Shown here in pieces: positions 1 to 8,657 of a stretch of 64,000 bases of DNA. Where the stretch lies: NCBI RefSeq assembly GCF_009761675.1, contig NZ_QUZH01000003.1:124001-188000 (forward strand), written 5' to 3'. Position 1 is the stretch's first letter. Each line of letters starts with the position of its first letter. The position numbers and the translations under genes were made by a program. The stretch comes from Bhargavaea sp. CC-171006. Lineage in GTDB: Bacteria > Bacillota > Bacilli > Bacillales_A > Planococcaceae. The notes below the pieces were generated by a model. That model saw only the letters and a program-made list of their open reading frames with translations, was not told where the DNA came from and did not search any database.

Positions 1-18
1 TGCTTTAATTTTCGCCAT
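1..18 (-). CDS. 5' end of an unidentified gene (partial)
   Basis: Six codons reading MAKIKA are visible before the window ends. They are preceded by a good ribosome binding site (GGAAGGAAGGTGG on the minus strand) about eight bases upstream of the ATG. The gene follows the extradiol dioxygenase at 102-1085 in the same direction with no obvious terminator between them, so it is probably the next gene of the aromatic-degradation operon. Too little is present to name a family. Confidence 0.5.
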
Positions 19-101
19 CTGTTCGTCCACCTTCCTTCCATTATGTAAATGGAAGATTCCTTAAAAAAGTTCACACTCTTTTAAAGGGATCTTTCCATTC
101 A

Positions 102-1085
102 TTATTTGGCTATTATGACTTCCGGGAGTGTCACCGGAGTGCCCTGGGTCCACCACGATTCAGGGAACGCCGTTCCGATCCACGTATCTCCGTAACCAGG
201 TGTGTCTTTCATTTCCCAGATGACCGGCTCAAACGTCGGGTCCGTAATCAGGTATCCGGCATCACCGAACAGTTCAATCCGGTTGCCGCCGGGCTCGTGC
301 ACATACATGCAGAACGCCTGGCTGATCCCGTGTTTGTTTGGAGGCACTTCGATATGGTAATCGTTGTCTTTCAGCAGGTCGCTGATGTCGAACAGATTTT
401 GAGGAATACCGTACCAGTAGCACAGGTGATGAAGTTTTCCCGGAACCTGGTTCGGCTCCTGCATAAAGGCGATTTCATGGACCAGGTTGGAGACGCTCAT
501 CCAGCTGCCGAGGGGCGTTCCCTGATCCTGGATCTGCTCTCTCAGCCTGAAGCCGAGGGCATCGAGCATAAAGTCCGTGTTTTTCGCCGTATCGGACGTC
601 ATCAGGTTGATATGGTCCAGGCGGCGCACGGGAACACCGCGATCCGGGCGTTTGACGTTACGGTTCAGGAGGCGGCTCTTTTCTCCGTCCTGCTGCTTGT
701 AGTAGTCGACCTCGAACATCAACTCCATGTTGTGTCCATCAGGCGTGGTGAACTGATACGCCGGGCCATGCCCGACATCCCCGTCGATCCAGCCCTTGCC
801 CAGGCCCGTTGCCTCGACCGCTTGGACACGGCGTTCGAGTGCTTTTGGCGTGTGCGTGCGCCATCCGACATGCCCCAGGCCGGCATCCTTGGATTCGGTG
901 ATCTTCAGTGTGTTTTGGTACGAATCCTCATAAGCTTTGAGGTAGACCGATTGCCCCTCACGGGCGGTAACGCTCATCCCCAAAAATCGAGTGAAAAATT
1001 CGACGGTCTCCTGCGGCTTCGGTGACAGCAGTTCCACATGCGCCAGTTGTGCGACATCGAAAACCGGTTCTTTGAATTGAGTCAT
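102..1085 (-). CDS. Type I extradiol ring-cleavage dioxygenase, catechol 2,3-dioxygenase-like
   Basis: This is a two-domain vicinal-oxygen-chelate dioxygenase of 327 aa. Family members open a catechol ring next to the two hydroxyls using non-haem Fe(II). The extradiol signature lies at residues about 250-271 (N-x-H, seven residues, M-Y-x-x-E-P-x-G, then E). Likely metal ligands are His158 (RLDHIN), His219 or 220 (KLHHLC) and Glu271 (NRIELF); His203, His252 and Tyr261 fit the catalytic residues. The start follows AGGGGG. Its operon partners are the flavin reductase and the oxygenase just upstream. The length equals that I recall for PheB catechol 2,3-dioxygenase of Geobacillus, and the phenol-type regulator nearby favours catechol. 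Homoprotocatechuate (HpaD-type) remains an alternative. Confidence 0.85.
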   Translation of the reverse strand: MTQFKEPVFDVAQLAHVELLSPKPQETVEFFTRFLGMSVTAREGQSVYLKAYEDSYQNTLKITESKDAGLGHVGWRTHTPKALERRVQAVEATGLGKGWIDGDVGHGPAYQFTTPDGHNMELMFEVDYYKQQDGEKSRLLNRNVKRPDRGVPVRRLDHINLMTSDTAKNTDFMLDALGFRLREQIQDQGTPLGSWMSVSNLVHEIAFMQEPNQVPGKLHHLCYWYGIPQNLFDISDLLKDNDYHIEVPPNKHGISQAFCMYVHEPGGNRIELFGDAGYLITDPTFEPVIWEMKDTPGYGDTWIGTAFPESWWTQGTPVTLPEVIIAK

Positions 1086-1132
1086 TACTAATCCCCCTAA
1101 GGATTTTTATTTGATGGACAGCTCGAGTCCCG

Positions 1133-1612
1133 TCAGATCACAGCACCCGTTTTTTCCAGAGATTGATATTGGCCTTTGTAGAAGAGCAGCGGATCCGAGC
1201 AGTCTTCGAGCTTCAGGTCGACCACTTTGCCGATAAACAGCGTATGGTCTCCCTCAACATGCTCATTGACGACGTCACAGACGATTTGAACCGAGCAGTC
1301 CTTGATGACCGGCAGATCGGACAGCCATTCAAATTCGACGTGGTGCTTTTCCTTGATCTGTCCGGCAAAGATCATCGAGAGATCCTTCTGGTCATTGGAT
1401 AGGATGTTCACCGCGTACTTCCGGCTCTTCCGGATTTTATCCAGCATGCTGGCATTTTCACCGATTGAAATCACGATCAGCTTCGGATCCAGTGAGACGG
1501 ACATAAAGGCATTTGCTGTCATCCCGTGTACGTCTCCGTCCACTTCTGTAGTAATGACATTGACACCCGTGGCAAAATTCCCCATGGCATTTCTGAACTG
1601 ACGATCATCCAT
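1133..1612 (-). CDS. Flavin reductase component of a two-component aromatic monooxygenase (HpaC/PheA2 type)
   Basis: A 159-aa protein of the flavin-reductase-like split-barrel family. It would reduce FAD or FMN with NADH and pass the reduced flavin to the oxygenase encoded immediately upstream (1658-3172). The N-terminal part carries the family-typical stretch MSVSLDPKLIVISIGENAS, which in relatives contacts the flavin. An AGGAGG ribosome binding site precedes the ATG. It lies between oxygenase and dioxygenase genes with short gaps (45-47 bp), so the three genes are probably co-transcribed. Size and context match PheA2 of Geobacillus (about 161 aa, from memory). HpaC of the 4-hydroxyphenylacetate system is the main alternative name. 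Confidence 0.85.
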   Translation of the reverse strand: MDDRQFRNAMGNFATGVNVITTEVDGDVHGMTANAFMSVSLDPKLIVISIGENASMLDKIRKSRKYAVNILSNDQKDLSMIFAGQIKEKHHVEFEWLSDLPVIKDCSVQIVCDVVNEHVEGDHTLFIGKVVDLKLEDCSDPLLFYKGQYQSLEKTGAVI

Positions 1613-1657
1613 TGGAAACCCTCCTTTTGAGATTCCTGACCTTACGATCAGTCCGAC

Positions 1658-3172
1658 TTATTGTTTAACCAGTGCTTCCACTTCGGACGGGTTGACCCAT
1701 GTTTCATTCGTCCAGCCATGCAGGTCATAGTCGCCCATCGCTGTTTCGGCAAAGGACTTGAACGAGTCTGCAGCCCCTACAGCTTCCGCATGCTTCAGCG
1801 CTTCGAGGCGGATATTCTCGGTGTTGCCCGCATAGTTGATTTCATAGAGTTCATGTCGTCCGCCAAATTCGGAACCGATGGAATCCCAGACCATCTTCAG
1901 CAGCTTGATCTTGTCTTCCGCTTCGATCCCGGTGCCGCGATAGTACTTGTCGATATACGGCCGGAGCTCAGGATTCAGAAGATCGCTTGCGCTGGACGGG
2001 AGTTGGATCAGGCCGCCTGCGACCACTTGCTCGAAGATGTTCTTCACTCGTACCCATGTGTTTGGTGCGAGGACGCGATAGGCATTTGCGTAGAATCCGT
2101 TCGGAACTTTTAGGCCGTTCATGCCCTGGTCCGGCTCGCTTGCCATGGCGGTCGTCAGTCCCCAGATCATGTTTCTGAGGGCGATGACTTCCCCGACATT
2201 CACCTGAACGCCCCTGAATTGGTGGGTCCCCGCTGCCTCTGTCGCCTTCAGAAGCAGTCCGGCCATGAAGTCCAGCTTGACAGCCAGGCGGGTCGCGCCA
2301 TGGAACGAGAATCGGTTCACAAACTTGGTTCCCGCGACAAAATTGTTTGATACTTCCACGTTTTGATAGGCCAGAACATCTTCCCACGGGATGAAGACAT
2401 TATCCAAAACGATCACGGCATCATTTTCATCAAACCGGCTGGAAAGCGGATAATCGAACGGCTTTCCGTTGGTTGTTGCATTCAGCTCAAACGATTGGCG
2501 GCTGATCATCTTTACGCCTGGCGCGTTCATCGCTACAAAGAAGATGAGAGCGTGGCTCTGGTCACCGCCTCCGAGGTCTTTCGGACCGTAATTGGCGACG
2601 AAGTTATAATTCGTAAGAGGAGCAGCCGTCCCGACCATCTTGGCACCGCTTACAATGATTCCGTCATCTTTTTCTTTCACCACACGGACAAAGACGTCTT
2701 TGTTTTCATGCAGTGGTTTTGAGCGGTCGACTTGCGGGTTAATGACGGTATGGTTGACGAATGAGACATCTTTCGAGACTTTTTGGTACCAGGCACGGGC
2801 GTTGTCTTCGAATCCTTTGTAGAATTCGGCGTATCCGTTCAGGTGGCCGATGAATGAAGCTTTATAATCAGGTGTTCGTCCCATGAATCCGTAGTTCAGC
2901 TTTGACCATTCTGCAATGGCATCCCGCTGCTCGATGAGATCCTGAGAGCTGGTCGGTGTCACAAAGAATTTATGTGTTTTGTCTCCAAATTCGTTGGTTG
3001 TGACGAGTTTCTTGCTTAGTTCCTTGTCGTGGAGGGCGTCATACATTCTGGCATAGGAGCGGGCTGCGTTACGGAAGGCCGGATGGGTGGTCACATCGTC
3101 AACTTTTTCACCGTTCAAGTAGACTGCTCTTCCATCTCTGAGGCTTTCTAAGTATTCGTTGCCTGTTAACAT
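1658..3172 (-). CDS. Oxygenase component of phenol / 4-hydroxyphenylacetate 3-monooxygenase (HpaB/PheA1 family)
   Basis: This 504-aa FAD-dependent oxygenase belongs to the HpaB family, related in fold to acyl-CoA dehydrogenases. It uses reduced flavin from its reductase partner to hydroxylate a phenolic substrate ortho to the hydroxyl. The ATG at 3172 is chosen because GGAGG lies eight bases upstream; the longer frame starts from TTG inside that site. Length equals the 504 aa I recall for Geobacillus phenol hydroxylase PheA1. With a catechol-type dioxygenase next door and a phenol-like sensor upstream, phenol to catechol is the most economical reading, but 4-hydroxyphenylacetate cannot be excluded from sequence alone. 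It is the first gene of its transcription unit, with a cre-like site in its promoter region. Confidence 0.88.
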   Translation of the reverse strand: MLTGNEYLESLRDGRAVYLNGEKVDDVTTHPAFRNAARSYARMYDALHDKELSKKLVTTNEFGDKTHKFFVTPTSSQDLIEQRDAIAEWSKLNYGFMGRTPDYKASFIGHLNGYAEFYKGFEDNARAWYQKVSKDVSFVNHTVINPQVDRSKPLHENKDVFVRVVKEKDDGIIVSGAKMVGTAAPLTNYNFVANYGPKDLGGGDQSHALIFFVAMNAPGVKMISRQSFELNATTNGKPFDYPLSSRFDENDAVIVLDNVFIPWEDVLAYQNVEVSNNFVAGTKFVNRFSFHGATRLAVKLDFMAGLLLKATEAAGTHQFRGVQVNVGEVIALRNMIWGLTTAMASEPDQGMNGLKVPNGFYANAYRVLAPNTWVRVKNIFEQVVAGGLIQLPSSASDLLNPELRPYIDKYYRGTGIEAEDKIKLLKMVWDSIGSEFGGRHELYEINYAGNTENIRLEALKHAEAVGAADSFKSFAETAMGDYDLHGWTNETWVNPSEVEALVKQ

Positions 3173-3234
3173 TTCTTCATCCTCCAATGCTATTATTCTC
3201 TGACTATTCCTTCATCTTTCAACATCAGTCTATT

Positions 3235-3248
3235 TGAAAACGCTTTCC
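3235..3248. promoter_or_regulatory. cre-like CcpA site upstream of the monooxygenase operon
   Basis: TGAAAACGCTTTCC matches 13 of 14 positions of the cre consensus TGWAARCGYTWNCW. It lies about 65 bp upstream of the oxygenase start, within the spacer of a weak minus-strand promoter (TTGTTG, 17 bp, TAGACT). This fits catabolite repression of an aromatic-degradation operon; binding is inferred. Confidence 0.6.
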
Positions 3249-3322
3249 CCAACAATGACCGCAACTGCTCAAACATCATGAGTTTTTAGACATCAGCTGT
3301 CAGTCTTGATGGACCCATCAAA

Positions 3323-3360
3323 AAAACTTCCGTTCCCCTGCATAGGTGAACGGAAGTTTT
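3323..3360 (-). terminator. Rho-independent terminator of the aromatic regulator gene
   Basis: The arms AAAACTTCCGTTC and GAACGGAAGTTTT form a 13-bp stem with a 12-nt loop, and a U run follows on the minus strand. It sits directly after the stop codon of the regulator gene and separates it from the monooxygenase operon. Confidence 0.85.
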
Positions 3361-5250
3361 TCAATAGCTCTCCAATTTAATCTTGCCGATAGATACCAGC
3401 ACCTGTATGGATAACAAAAGTTTGTATGCTGTTTCAGGATTCCGCAACTCCCGATCGAGAAGCTTCTCTATTTTCCCGATCCTGTACCTGAGTCCGCTTA
3501 AAGATAAGGCAAGGTCTGAAGATGTCTGTTCCAGATTCCCGCCATTTTGCAAATACACATACAACGTTTTGATCAGATCCAATTTCTTGTCATCATTCAG
3601 ATCTTCGCTGAGGGGGAGCAGTGTGTGAACGGCTATTTTTTCAATATCCTTCTGGTTATTCGGATTGATCAGTGGACCGATGATCCCTAACGATTCAAAC
3701 TCCTGTATAGAATGATATCCCGTTGTCATTCTCAGCGCTGTAAGTGCTTCTTCATAGCTGGCCTTTACTTTTTCAATTTCATCAGAACACATGCTGATTC
3801 CCGCCCTGACGGATGAGGAAGGATAATGTTTTCTCAGATAACTCAAGTAGCTTTCACATGTGCCCCTGATCCCATGCTTCTCAATTTCTTCTTTCAGGAA
3901 CAGCAATACGAGATGGCCTGCCTGTTGCCCGATCAAACTATGAATACCGCAATTCTTAAAGAAGACTGATGTGCTGTTCATTACTTCCTCCAGGACAGCC
4001 AGTTCCTTTTTGTAATCCGGTTCATCATGTTCAAATTGAATAGCCACAATATAGTAGGGCTGAAATAAATCGACCCCGACAAAGTGACTTCTCCTTACAA
4101 TCTCTTCCTTTGTAAATTCATTGTTTAAAACACGCTCCAAAAACCTTCCCTTTAACCTTTCCTGAGCTGCAGTCTCCGTTTGCCTGTTCAGGATATACAA
4201 TGCACAAACCGAAGATATCCGTTCAATGACCATCTGTAATGACGCTGAATCGTCGTTTTCACATTCCCGGCAAACAAAAGAACAATATCCGATGGTTTGC
4301 CCCTGTAAGACGACCGGGGTGGTAATCCTGATATGATCGTGCATTTCAATAATCTTCGTCCGCCGGAACGTCTTCTTCATTGTTGCTTTGCATTTCACAA
4401 ACGATTTGAATGACTGGTTCAGCCTGTCCGATTGTCCGTCCGGTATCCCGCCGGATGCAATCGGCTGCAAATCCGCATCTTCAATCAAGATCGCCGTCTT
4501 GGTCAAGCGATAAACGAAATCCATGATGGATTCCAGATCCTTTCCGTCCAGAATCTCCTCTGTCAATTTATTATAAATATCGGATACGCTTTTTAGGCGA
4601 TTTCGTTCCTCGAGCAGTTTTTCATAGGTTAACTCCAACTCCTTGACGATGGGTTCTTCATTGTAAAACTTCAGTTCATCATTCATATCTTCCGTCCAAT
4701 AATCACTTGTCCTTCCGACAAATCTGCAGACACTGTCGCCTTTCCCTCTGCAGGCTACTTCTTTGATCAATACGGTCTGATTGCTGATTTCGCTCAGAAA
4801 ACCGCTGACATAACCGACCAATGAATGGCAGACCGGCGCATCGGCAGTCCCGAAATGACTGACGTGCTCCTCCGCTTCATAAGAAAACTCCCAAGTCCCT
4901 TCCAGATACACGGAGTACTTATCGTTGCGCTTTTTTACCGCCAAATGGGTGATCATCGGAATGACATGCCCCTGCAGTCGATGAAAAACAGTTCCTTTCT
5001 GGATGATTTCCTCGATTGGAGCACCTTTGTATTTGGCTAATATGGCCTTGGCATCCTTTCGGCCCAGATCAGAACCGTATCGGATCAAAAAACCTTTCAC
5101 TCTGTCCTTTCCGATGTTTGAATACAGGTCCTTTCTCAAAATCCCGAAAGAAGAGGTCGGAACCAAAACGGCTCTGCTGCCCTCTGAATAGATCAGTCCA
5201 TTATGTCCAATGCTGATATCCCGCTCTAACTCTGGATTTGTAATTTCCAA
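3361..5250 (-). CDS. Phenol-sensor-like transcriptional activator (XylR_N + V4R domains with PucR-type output)
   Basis: A 629-aa regulator (from TTG at 5250). Residues about 10-110 resemble the XylR N-terminal sensor and 130-180 a V4R domain. The zinc quartet of the MopR/DmpR sensors is present with identical spacing (Cys141, Glu164, Cys167, Cys175), as are the two residues that contact phenol there (His90 in FHRLQG, Trp120). A helical linker, a GAF-like/PucR-like middle and a PucR-type HTH_30 end (SLSGLRYRIGKIEKLL) follow, instead of the AAA+/Fis sigma-54 module of DmpR. TTG at 5250 is preferred because AGGAGTGAT precedes it; the longer frame from 5310 would begin inside a perfect cre site. 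It is transcribed toward the monooxygenase operon and is its likely activator. Confidence 0.85.
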   Translation of the reverse strand: MEITNPELERDISIGHNGLIYSEGSRAVLVPTSSFGILRKDLYSNIGKDRVKGFLIRYGSDLGRKDAKAILAKYKGAPIEEIIQKGTVFHRLQGHVIPMITHLAVKKRNDKYSVYLEGTWEFSYEAEEHVSHFGTADAPVCHSLVGYVSGFLSEISNQTVLIKEVACRGKGDSVCRFVGRTSDYWTEDMNDELKFYNEEPIVKELELTYEKLLEERNRLKSVSDIYNKLTEEILDGKDLESIMDFVYRLTKTAILIEDADLQPIASGGIPDGQSDRLNQSFKSFVKCKATMKKTFRRTKIIEMHDHIRITTPVVLQGQTIGYCSFVCRECENDDSASLQMVIERISSVCALYILNRQTETAAQERLKGRFLERVLNNEFTKEEIVRRSHFVGVDLFQPYYIVAIQFEHDEPDYKKELAVLEEVMNSTSVFFKNCGIHSLIGQQAGHLVLLFLKEEIEKHGIRGTCESYLSYLRKHYPSSSVRAGISMCSDEIEKVKASYEEALTALRMTTGYHSIQEFESLGIIGPLINPNNQKDIEKIAVHTLLPLSEDLNDDKKLDLIKTLYVYLQNGGNLEQTSSDLALSLSGLRYRIGKIEKLLDRELRNPETAYKLLLSIQVLVSIGKIKLESY

Positions 5251-5295
5251 GTAGCTATCACTCCTATGACCACTGGTGATTAGGACGGTGTTCAC

Positions 5296-5309
5296 TGTAA
5301 ACGCTTGCA
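5296..5309. promoter_or_regulatory. cre site (CcpA) in the leader of the aromatic regulator
   Basis: TGTAAACGCTTGCA matches all 14 positions of the cre consensus TGWAARCGYTWNCW. It lies downstream of the promoter at 5332-5360 and upstream of the TTG start, a position where bound CcpA typically acts as a roadblock. Confidence 0.75.
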
Positions 5310-5331
5310 ATTATACTGATTCAATATTTAC

Positions 5332-5360
5332 ATATTAGTGAATTATCAAATATCAGTCAA
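5332..5360 (-). promoter_or_regulatory. Sigma-A-type promoter of the aromatic regulator
   Basis: On the minus strand TTGACT and TAATAT are separated by 17 bp. The expected start point lies about 70 bp before the TTG start codon, with the cre site between them. Confidence 0.65.
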
Positions 5361-5461
5361 TCGAACTAAAGGACCCTTGCCAAAAACAGGCGAAACGATC
5401 TCATCCAGACGCTTCGATCAGGGTTCGCTTTCACCATCCCCTCTTCCATAAAAATGAAAAA

Positions 5462-5486
5462 GAGAAGGCGGTTATTGCGCCTTCTC
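5462..5486 (-). terminator. Terminator, second after the RsbR-like gene
   Basis: GAGAAGGCG and CGCCTTCTC form a 9-bp stem with a 7-nt loop. On the minus strand it is followed by TTTTTCATTTTT. It lies about 130 bp past the RsbR-like stop and backs up the hairpin at 5529-5558. Otherwise the 5361-5613 gap shows nothing else I recognise. Confidence 0.75.
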
Positions 5487-5528
5487 CATTTCCCTCTCAC
5501 CCATCCACAGAGATCTTTATCATAATAA

Positions 5529-5558
5529 GACGCCCCGACTGAGTTTAGTCGGGACGTC
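5529..5558 (-). terminator. Terminator after the RsbR-like gene
   Basis: GACGCCCCGACT and AGTCGGGACGTC form a 12-position stem with one mismatch and a 6-nt loop, followed on the minus strand by TTATTAT. It is the first hairpin downstream of the gene at 5614-6531. Confidence 0.65.
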
Positions 5559-5613
5559 CCTTAGTTGTTGATAGGTCATAATCGTGAAACTTTACCTGCA
5601 AAAACTCTGAGTA

Positions 5614-6531
5614 CTAAACACCATTCGGGTTTAAGGACAGAGCATTTTCCAATGTTGAATAGGTTGGGATATTCTCAAACGAAAGCCCCAGATGAATGGC
5701 TGTTTGAGCAATCTCAGGTCTGATTCCGCATAGGATTGTTTTAACGCCCAATAGCGTTAATGCCTCGGACATTTGGAAGATTTGCTGGGCCACCATTGTA
5801 TCGATCGTTACGACTCCGGATAAGTCGATATAAAGGCTTTCAAGCCGTTTTTCATTACTTTGCCTTAACGCATTTTCGAGTATGAAATTGGCACGTTCAC
5901 TATCAATATCGCCAATAAGCGGCAGCAATCCGATATTTTTTGTAATCGTGATGACAGGTGAACTCAACTTCTTTATAAGCTCCCGGTGAGCGTTTAACTT
6001 CTTCATTGCGTGTCGGTCATACTCATCGAAAAACCATACAGTAACCTGATCCATCGTGTCTATAATCAGCTTTTCCCACGCCTCTTTATCCTCTGGCGAA
6101 TACTGATTTTCGTGCGAAGCCCCAAATTCTTCGATTAACTTTAGATATTGATTTCGTGTTCTATAAAATTCACCCAGTATCAGAGTCGAGGAAGTCTCCA
6201 GATGTTTTTGATCAGAAGCGACCATAACGATCCAGTCTTCCAACTCTTTTAAAAACTTTTCTTCTGCGATAAAAACGCTAAAGAAAATATGATGGAACTT
6301 ATTGTTTTGATTTTTAAGGAATGTAAGTTCTTTAGGGTCATTCGTAGTATAGACGCCTCCTGATGAGGCTTTATCCAATCCCTCGTACCATTCCTCTGTT
6401 AATTCCGTGGCTTTACAAATGAGAAAATCATAAAGCTGCTGATACTTCGTCAATTTCCCCCGTCCTCCATCCAAGTATTTAGTTTGATCATATTTTGGAA
6501 ATTCAATTTTTCGTACTGTCAGCATCGGCAT
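5614..6531 (-). CDS. RsbR-family stressosome-like sensor (N-terminal RsbRD region, C-terminal STAS domain)
   Basis: A 305-aa protein. The first roughly 180 residues are helical and resemble the RsbRD-type sensory region; residues about 190-300 form a STAS domain. The conserved loop DLSGVVTIDT carries the threonine position that RsbT phosphorylates in RsbR proteins. Family members sit in the stressosome and control sigma-B through RsbT. None of the other rsb genes is adjacent, so this is an orphan paralogue like B. subtilis RsbRB/RC/RD, not the rsbR of a sigB operon. No clear ribosome binding site was found for the chosen ATG; the second Met, two codons later, is also possible. Confidence 0.8.
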   Translation of the reverse strand: MPMLTVRKIEFPKYDQTKYLDGGRGKLTKYQQLYDFLICKATELTEEWYEGLDKASSGGVYTTNDPKELTFLKNQNNKFHHIFFSVFIAEEKFLKELEDWIVMVASDQKHLETSSTLILGEFYRTRNQYLKLIEEFGASHENQYSPEDKEAWEKLIIDTMDQVTVWFFDEYDRHAMKKLNAHRELIKKLSSPVITITKNIGLLPLIGDIDSERANFILENALRQSNEKRLESLYIDLSGVVTIDTMVAQQIFQMSEALTLLGVKTILCGIRPEIAQTAIHLGLSFENIPTYSTLENALSLNPNGV

Positions 6532-6614
6532 TCCAAAAAATCATATCACAAAAAGGCACATATGCCTTCTCCTCTATCCGTCAGAATTATCACGAGTTTT
6601 GTGCAACATAAAAA

Positions 6615-6637
6615 AGCTCGGAGCCTCTCTCCAAGCT
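6615..6637 (-). terminator. Terminator of the GNAT gene
   Basis: AGCTCGGAG and CTCCAAGCT form a 9-bp stem with one mismatch and a 5-nt loop, followed by TTTTTT on the minus strand. It abuts the stop codon of the acetyltransferase at 6638. Confidence 0.8.
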
Positions 6638-7189
6638 TTAATTCCATTCTCTTTTTAAAAGTGATAAAGAATAGTGGTCATAGTATTTTCCTCTATAGAG
6701 GTGCTTGTCTCTATAAATGCCTTCATTTTTAAAATTTAGGCCCAATAACAATTTCCATGATCGTTGGTTTTCTACTGCAACATATGCATTAATACGGTTT
6801 AGCTTCATGTTGTCAAAACCGCTCCCGATAGCAGCGGTCAATGCCTCTTTCATATATCCCCGGCCCCAAAATTCAGGAGATAAGTCATAACCGATCTCAG
6901 CTATATGATTGGTCCGGTCCCATAAATGAAAGCCGCATGTCCCGATCCGTTCGCCGGTTTCCTTCTTAACCAAGACCCATCTGTTGTACCCGGCATTTTC
7001 CGGGTCGGAGTAGAAATCCACCAGCTCGGCTGCTTCTTCTCTGCTTGTGAAATTCTCTTCATCGTAAAGATACTCACAAACTTTGTCATCACTGAAATGT
7101 TCATAAAGAAATTCTGTATCTTCTTCGCTTACATTTCTCAAGAACAGCCGTTCCGACCCCAAATCGGGAAAGAGTAATGGCTTACTCAT
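6638..7189 (-). CDS. GNAT-family N-acetyltransferase (RimJ/RimL-like)
   Basis: A 183-aa protein of the RimJ/RimL-type GNAT fold that would transfer an acetyl group from acetyl-CoA to an amine. The start SERLFLRNVSEEDTEFLYEH and the core NHIAEIGYDLSPEFWGRGYM, including the Gly-rich GRGYMKEA segment that binds the CoA pyrophosphate, are typical. A following LNRINAYVAVENQRSWKLL motif is the usual C-terminal half. AGGAG precedes the start. It is monocistronic with its own terminator. The acceptor, whether a ribosomal protein N-terminus or a small molecule, cannot be told. Confidence 0.8.
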   Translation of the reverse strand: MSKPLLFPDLGSERLFLRNVSEEDTEFLYEHFSDDKVCEYLYDEENFTSREEAAELVDFYSDPENAGYNRWVLVKKETGERIGTCGFHLWDRTNHIAEIGYDLSPEFWGRGYMKEALTAAIGSGFDNMKLNRINAYVAVENQRSWKLLLGLNFKNEGIYRDKHLYRGKYYDHYSLSLLKREWN

Positions 7190-7231
7190 GGTTCATCTCC
7201 TAAAGGACTACTTGTGCGTGAGATCGGATCC

Positions 7232-7546
7232 TCACGCCTTTTCTTCTTCCTTATCCTTTTCATCCATGCGCTCCAGAATCTCTCCGTAGCCGCCGGAGCC
7301 GTAGTCGAAGCAGCGCCGGACGCGGGAGATGGTGGCGGTGGAGGCGCCGGTTTCGTTTTTGATGTTTTCGTATGTGTAGCCCATTTTCAGCATCCGCGCC
7401 ACGTTCAGCCGCTGTGAGAGCGACTGGACCTCACTGATCGTCGCGAGGTCATCGAAGAAGCGGTAGCATTCGTCCAGGTCACGCAGTTCGAGGATCGCTT
7501 CGAACAGCGCGTCGGTCTGCGGGCCGCGCAGTTTTTCGAGTGCCAT
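7232..7546 (-). CDS. yerC: TrpR-like helix-turn-helix protein YerC
   Basis: A 104-aa protein of the YerC/YecD family, related to the Trp repressor DNA-binding domain. Residues about 38-85 (EVQSLSQRLNVARMLKMGYTYENIKNETGASTATISRVRRC, in pieces) contain the HTH; the repressor function of this family is not established as far as I know. AAGGAGGTG precedes the start. It follows yerB and yerA in the same direction, as in B. subtilis, where the next genes lead to pcrB-pcrA; here the GNAT gene follows instead, marking a synteny break. Confidence 0.88.
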   Translation of the reverse strand: MALEKLRGPQTDALFEAILELRDLDECYRFFDDLATISEVQSLSQRLNVARMLKMGYTYENIKNETGASTATISRVRRCFDYGSGGYGEILERMDEKDKEEEKA

Positions 7547-7586
7547 GTCGGCACCTCCTTTATCTGTTCAATCAGTTCATACGGAT

Positions 7587-8603
7587 TTAAGGGTGTTGGG
7601 TCAACGTATCGGAAATGTCCGGTACAAGATGTATCCACGTCTTTCCCGGTGCGAGGGCAAACGGTTGGTCGCCAGCCATCACTGTCGGAATTCCGTCCCG
7701 GAGTTCCCAGGATGCCTGATAGACAAGTCCGCTCCTGAGAACAGCGGCCTTTCCGCCTGCCGCAAGATCAAGGGAACGGCGTCCCTTGTCGTCGATGACC
7801 CTGTGAGGGACTTCAAGAATCAGGACATTTGCCAGATGCACCGGCTGATTTTCCGCGGCATCCACGGTCTCTTCCCCTCCGGAAAATCTTGTATACGAGG
7901 CAGTAAGAGGATCATAGACATATCGGCTGTTGAAATTCGGGAAGCGGCCGTATGTGATGTCAGCCTCAAGAGACTCTTCGCCTCCGGCCGGTGGTTCCGG
8001 ATCAAATCGCCAGCCAGGATCTTTCGGGTTGTCCATCCGGATGCCGCTGTCCATGGCTCCCTCAAATACCGCATCACCCGTAATATACGAATTATGAGGG
8101 GCTTTCCGGTCTTTGGAACGCAGGAATAAAGTTCCCTCGTACCGGATGCCGTTCAGATGATCCACGGCTCCGGAATCCAGAAGCTCTTTCGCCTCCGGGC
8201 TATGGCCGTGGGCGATGAATAATGCGCCGTGCCCGGCGGCCAGATCTATGAAATAGTCGCGGGCACTTCTGATCGGCCCCATTTTCTCGGGAATCTCCGA
8301 CTGGTAGAGAGCGAGCAGCCTCGTGACCTCGTATTCCGCAAGCATTTCATAGATGACATCGGCCTCCGCCAATCCGGACTGTGGCCGTGCGTCCGGATGA
8401 TTGTTCAGCGTTGCGAGGACAGGCCGCATGTCCGGCTCTGCCTCCAGTTCAAGACCTGTATATGGTGCGGTGTAAGTGACTTCCGCAATCGCTTCTTCCG
8501 GCTTCTCTTCATTGTCGGATTCCGGCTTACCAACTTCGCCTTCCGAACATCCTGCAAGCAGGACCGCGGCGGCAGCCGCCGCGATCCAATTTCTTTTTTT
8601 CAA
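7587..8603 (-). CDS. yerB: DUF3048-domain lipoprotein YerB
   Basis: A 338-aa exported lipoprotein. The signal peptide (KKR, then an alanine-rich stretch) ends in the lipobox LLAGC with Cys19 as the lipidated residue. A short acidic linker precedes the DUF3048 domain, recognisable by RPVLATLNNHPDARPQSG, MGPIRSARDYFIDLA and NSYITG. The start is TTG with AGGGGG eight bases upstream. Family members are membrane-anchored proteins of uncertain function. It sits between yerA and yerC as in B. subtilis. Confidence 0.88.
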   Translation of the reverse strand: MKKRNWIAAAAAAVLLAGCSEGEVGKPESDNEEKPEEAIAEVTYTAPYTGLELEAEPDMRPVLATLNNHPDARPQSGLAEADVIYEMLAEYEVTRLLALYQSEIPEKMGPIRSARDYFIDLAAGHGALFIAHGHSPEAKELLDSGAVDHLNGIRYEGTLFLRSKDRKAPHNSYITGDAVFEGAMDSGIRMDNPKDPGWRFDPEPPAGGEESLEADITYGRFPNFNSRYVYDPLTASYTRFSGGEETVDAAENQPVHLANVLILEVPHRVIDDKGRRSLDLAAGGKAAVLRSGLVYQASWELRDGIPTVMAGDQPFALAPGKTWIHLVPDISDTLTQHP

Positions 8604-8657
8604 AGTCTGTTCCCCCTATGCTTGAACTCGGTCATCTATGTATATGCGGACCTTGTC

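Noticed and set aside
7205-7245. Hairpin GCGTGAG/CTCACGC at the yerC 3' end as its terminator
   Set aside because: The stem is good, but the T run is on the plus-strand side, the wrong direction for yerC. No plus-strand gene ends there.
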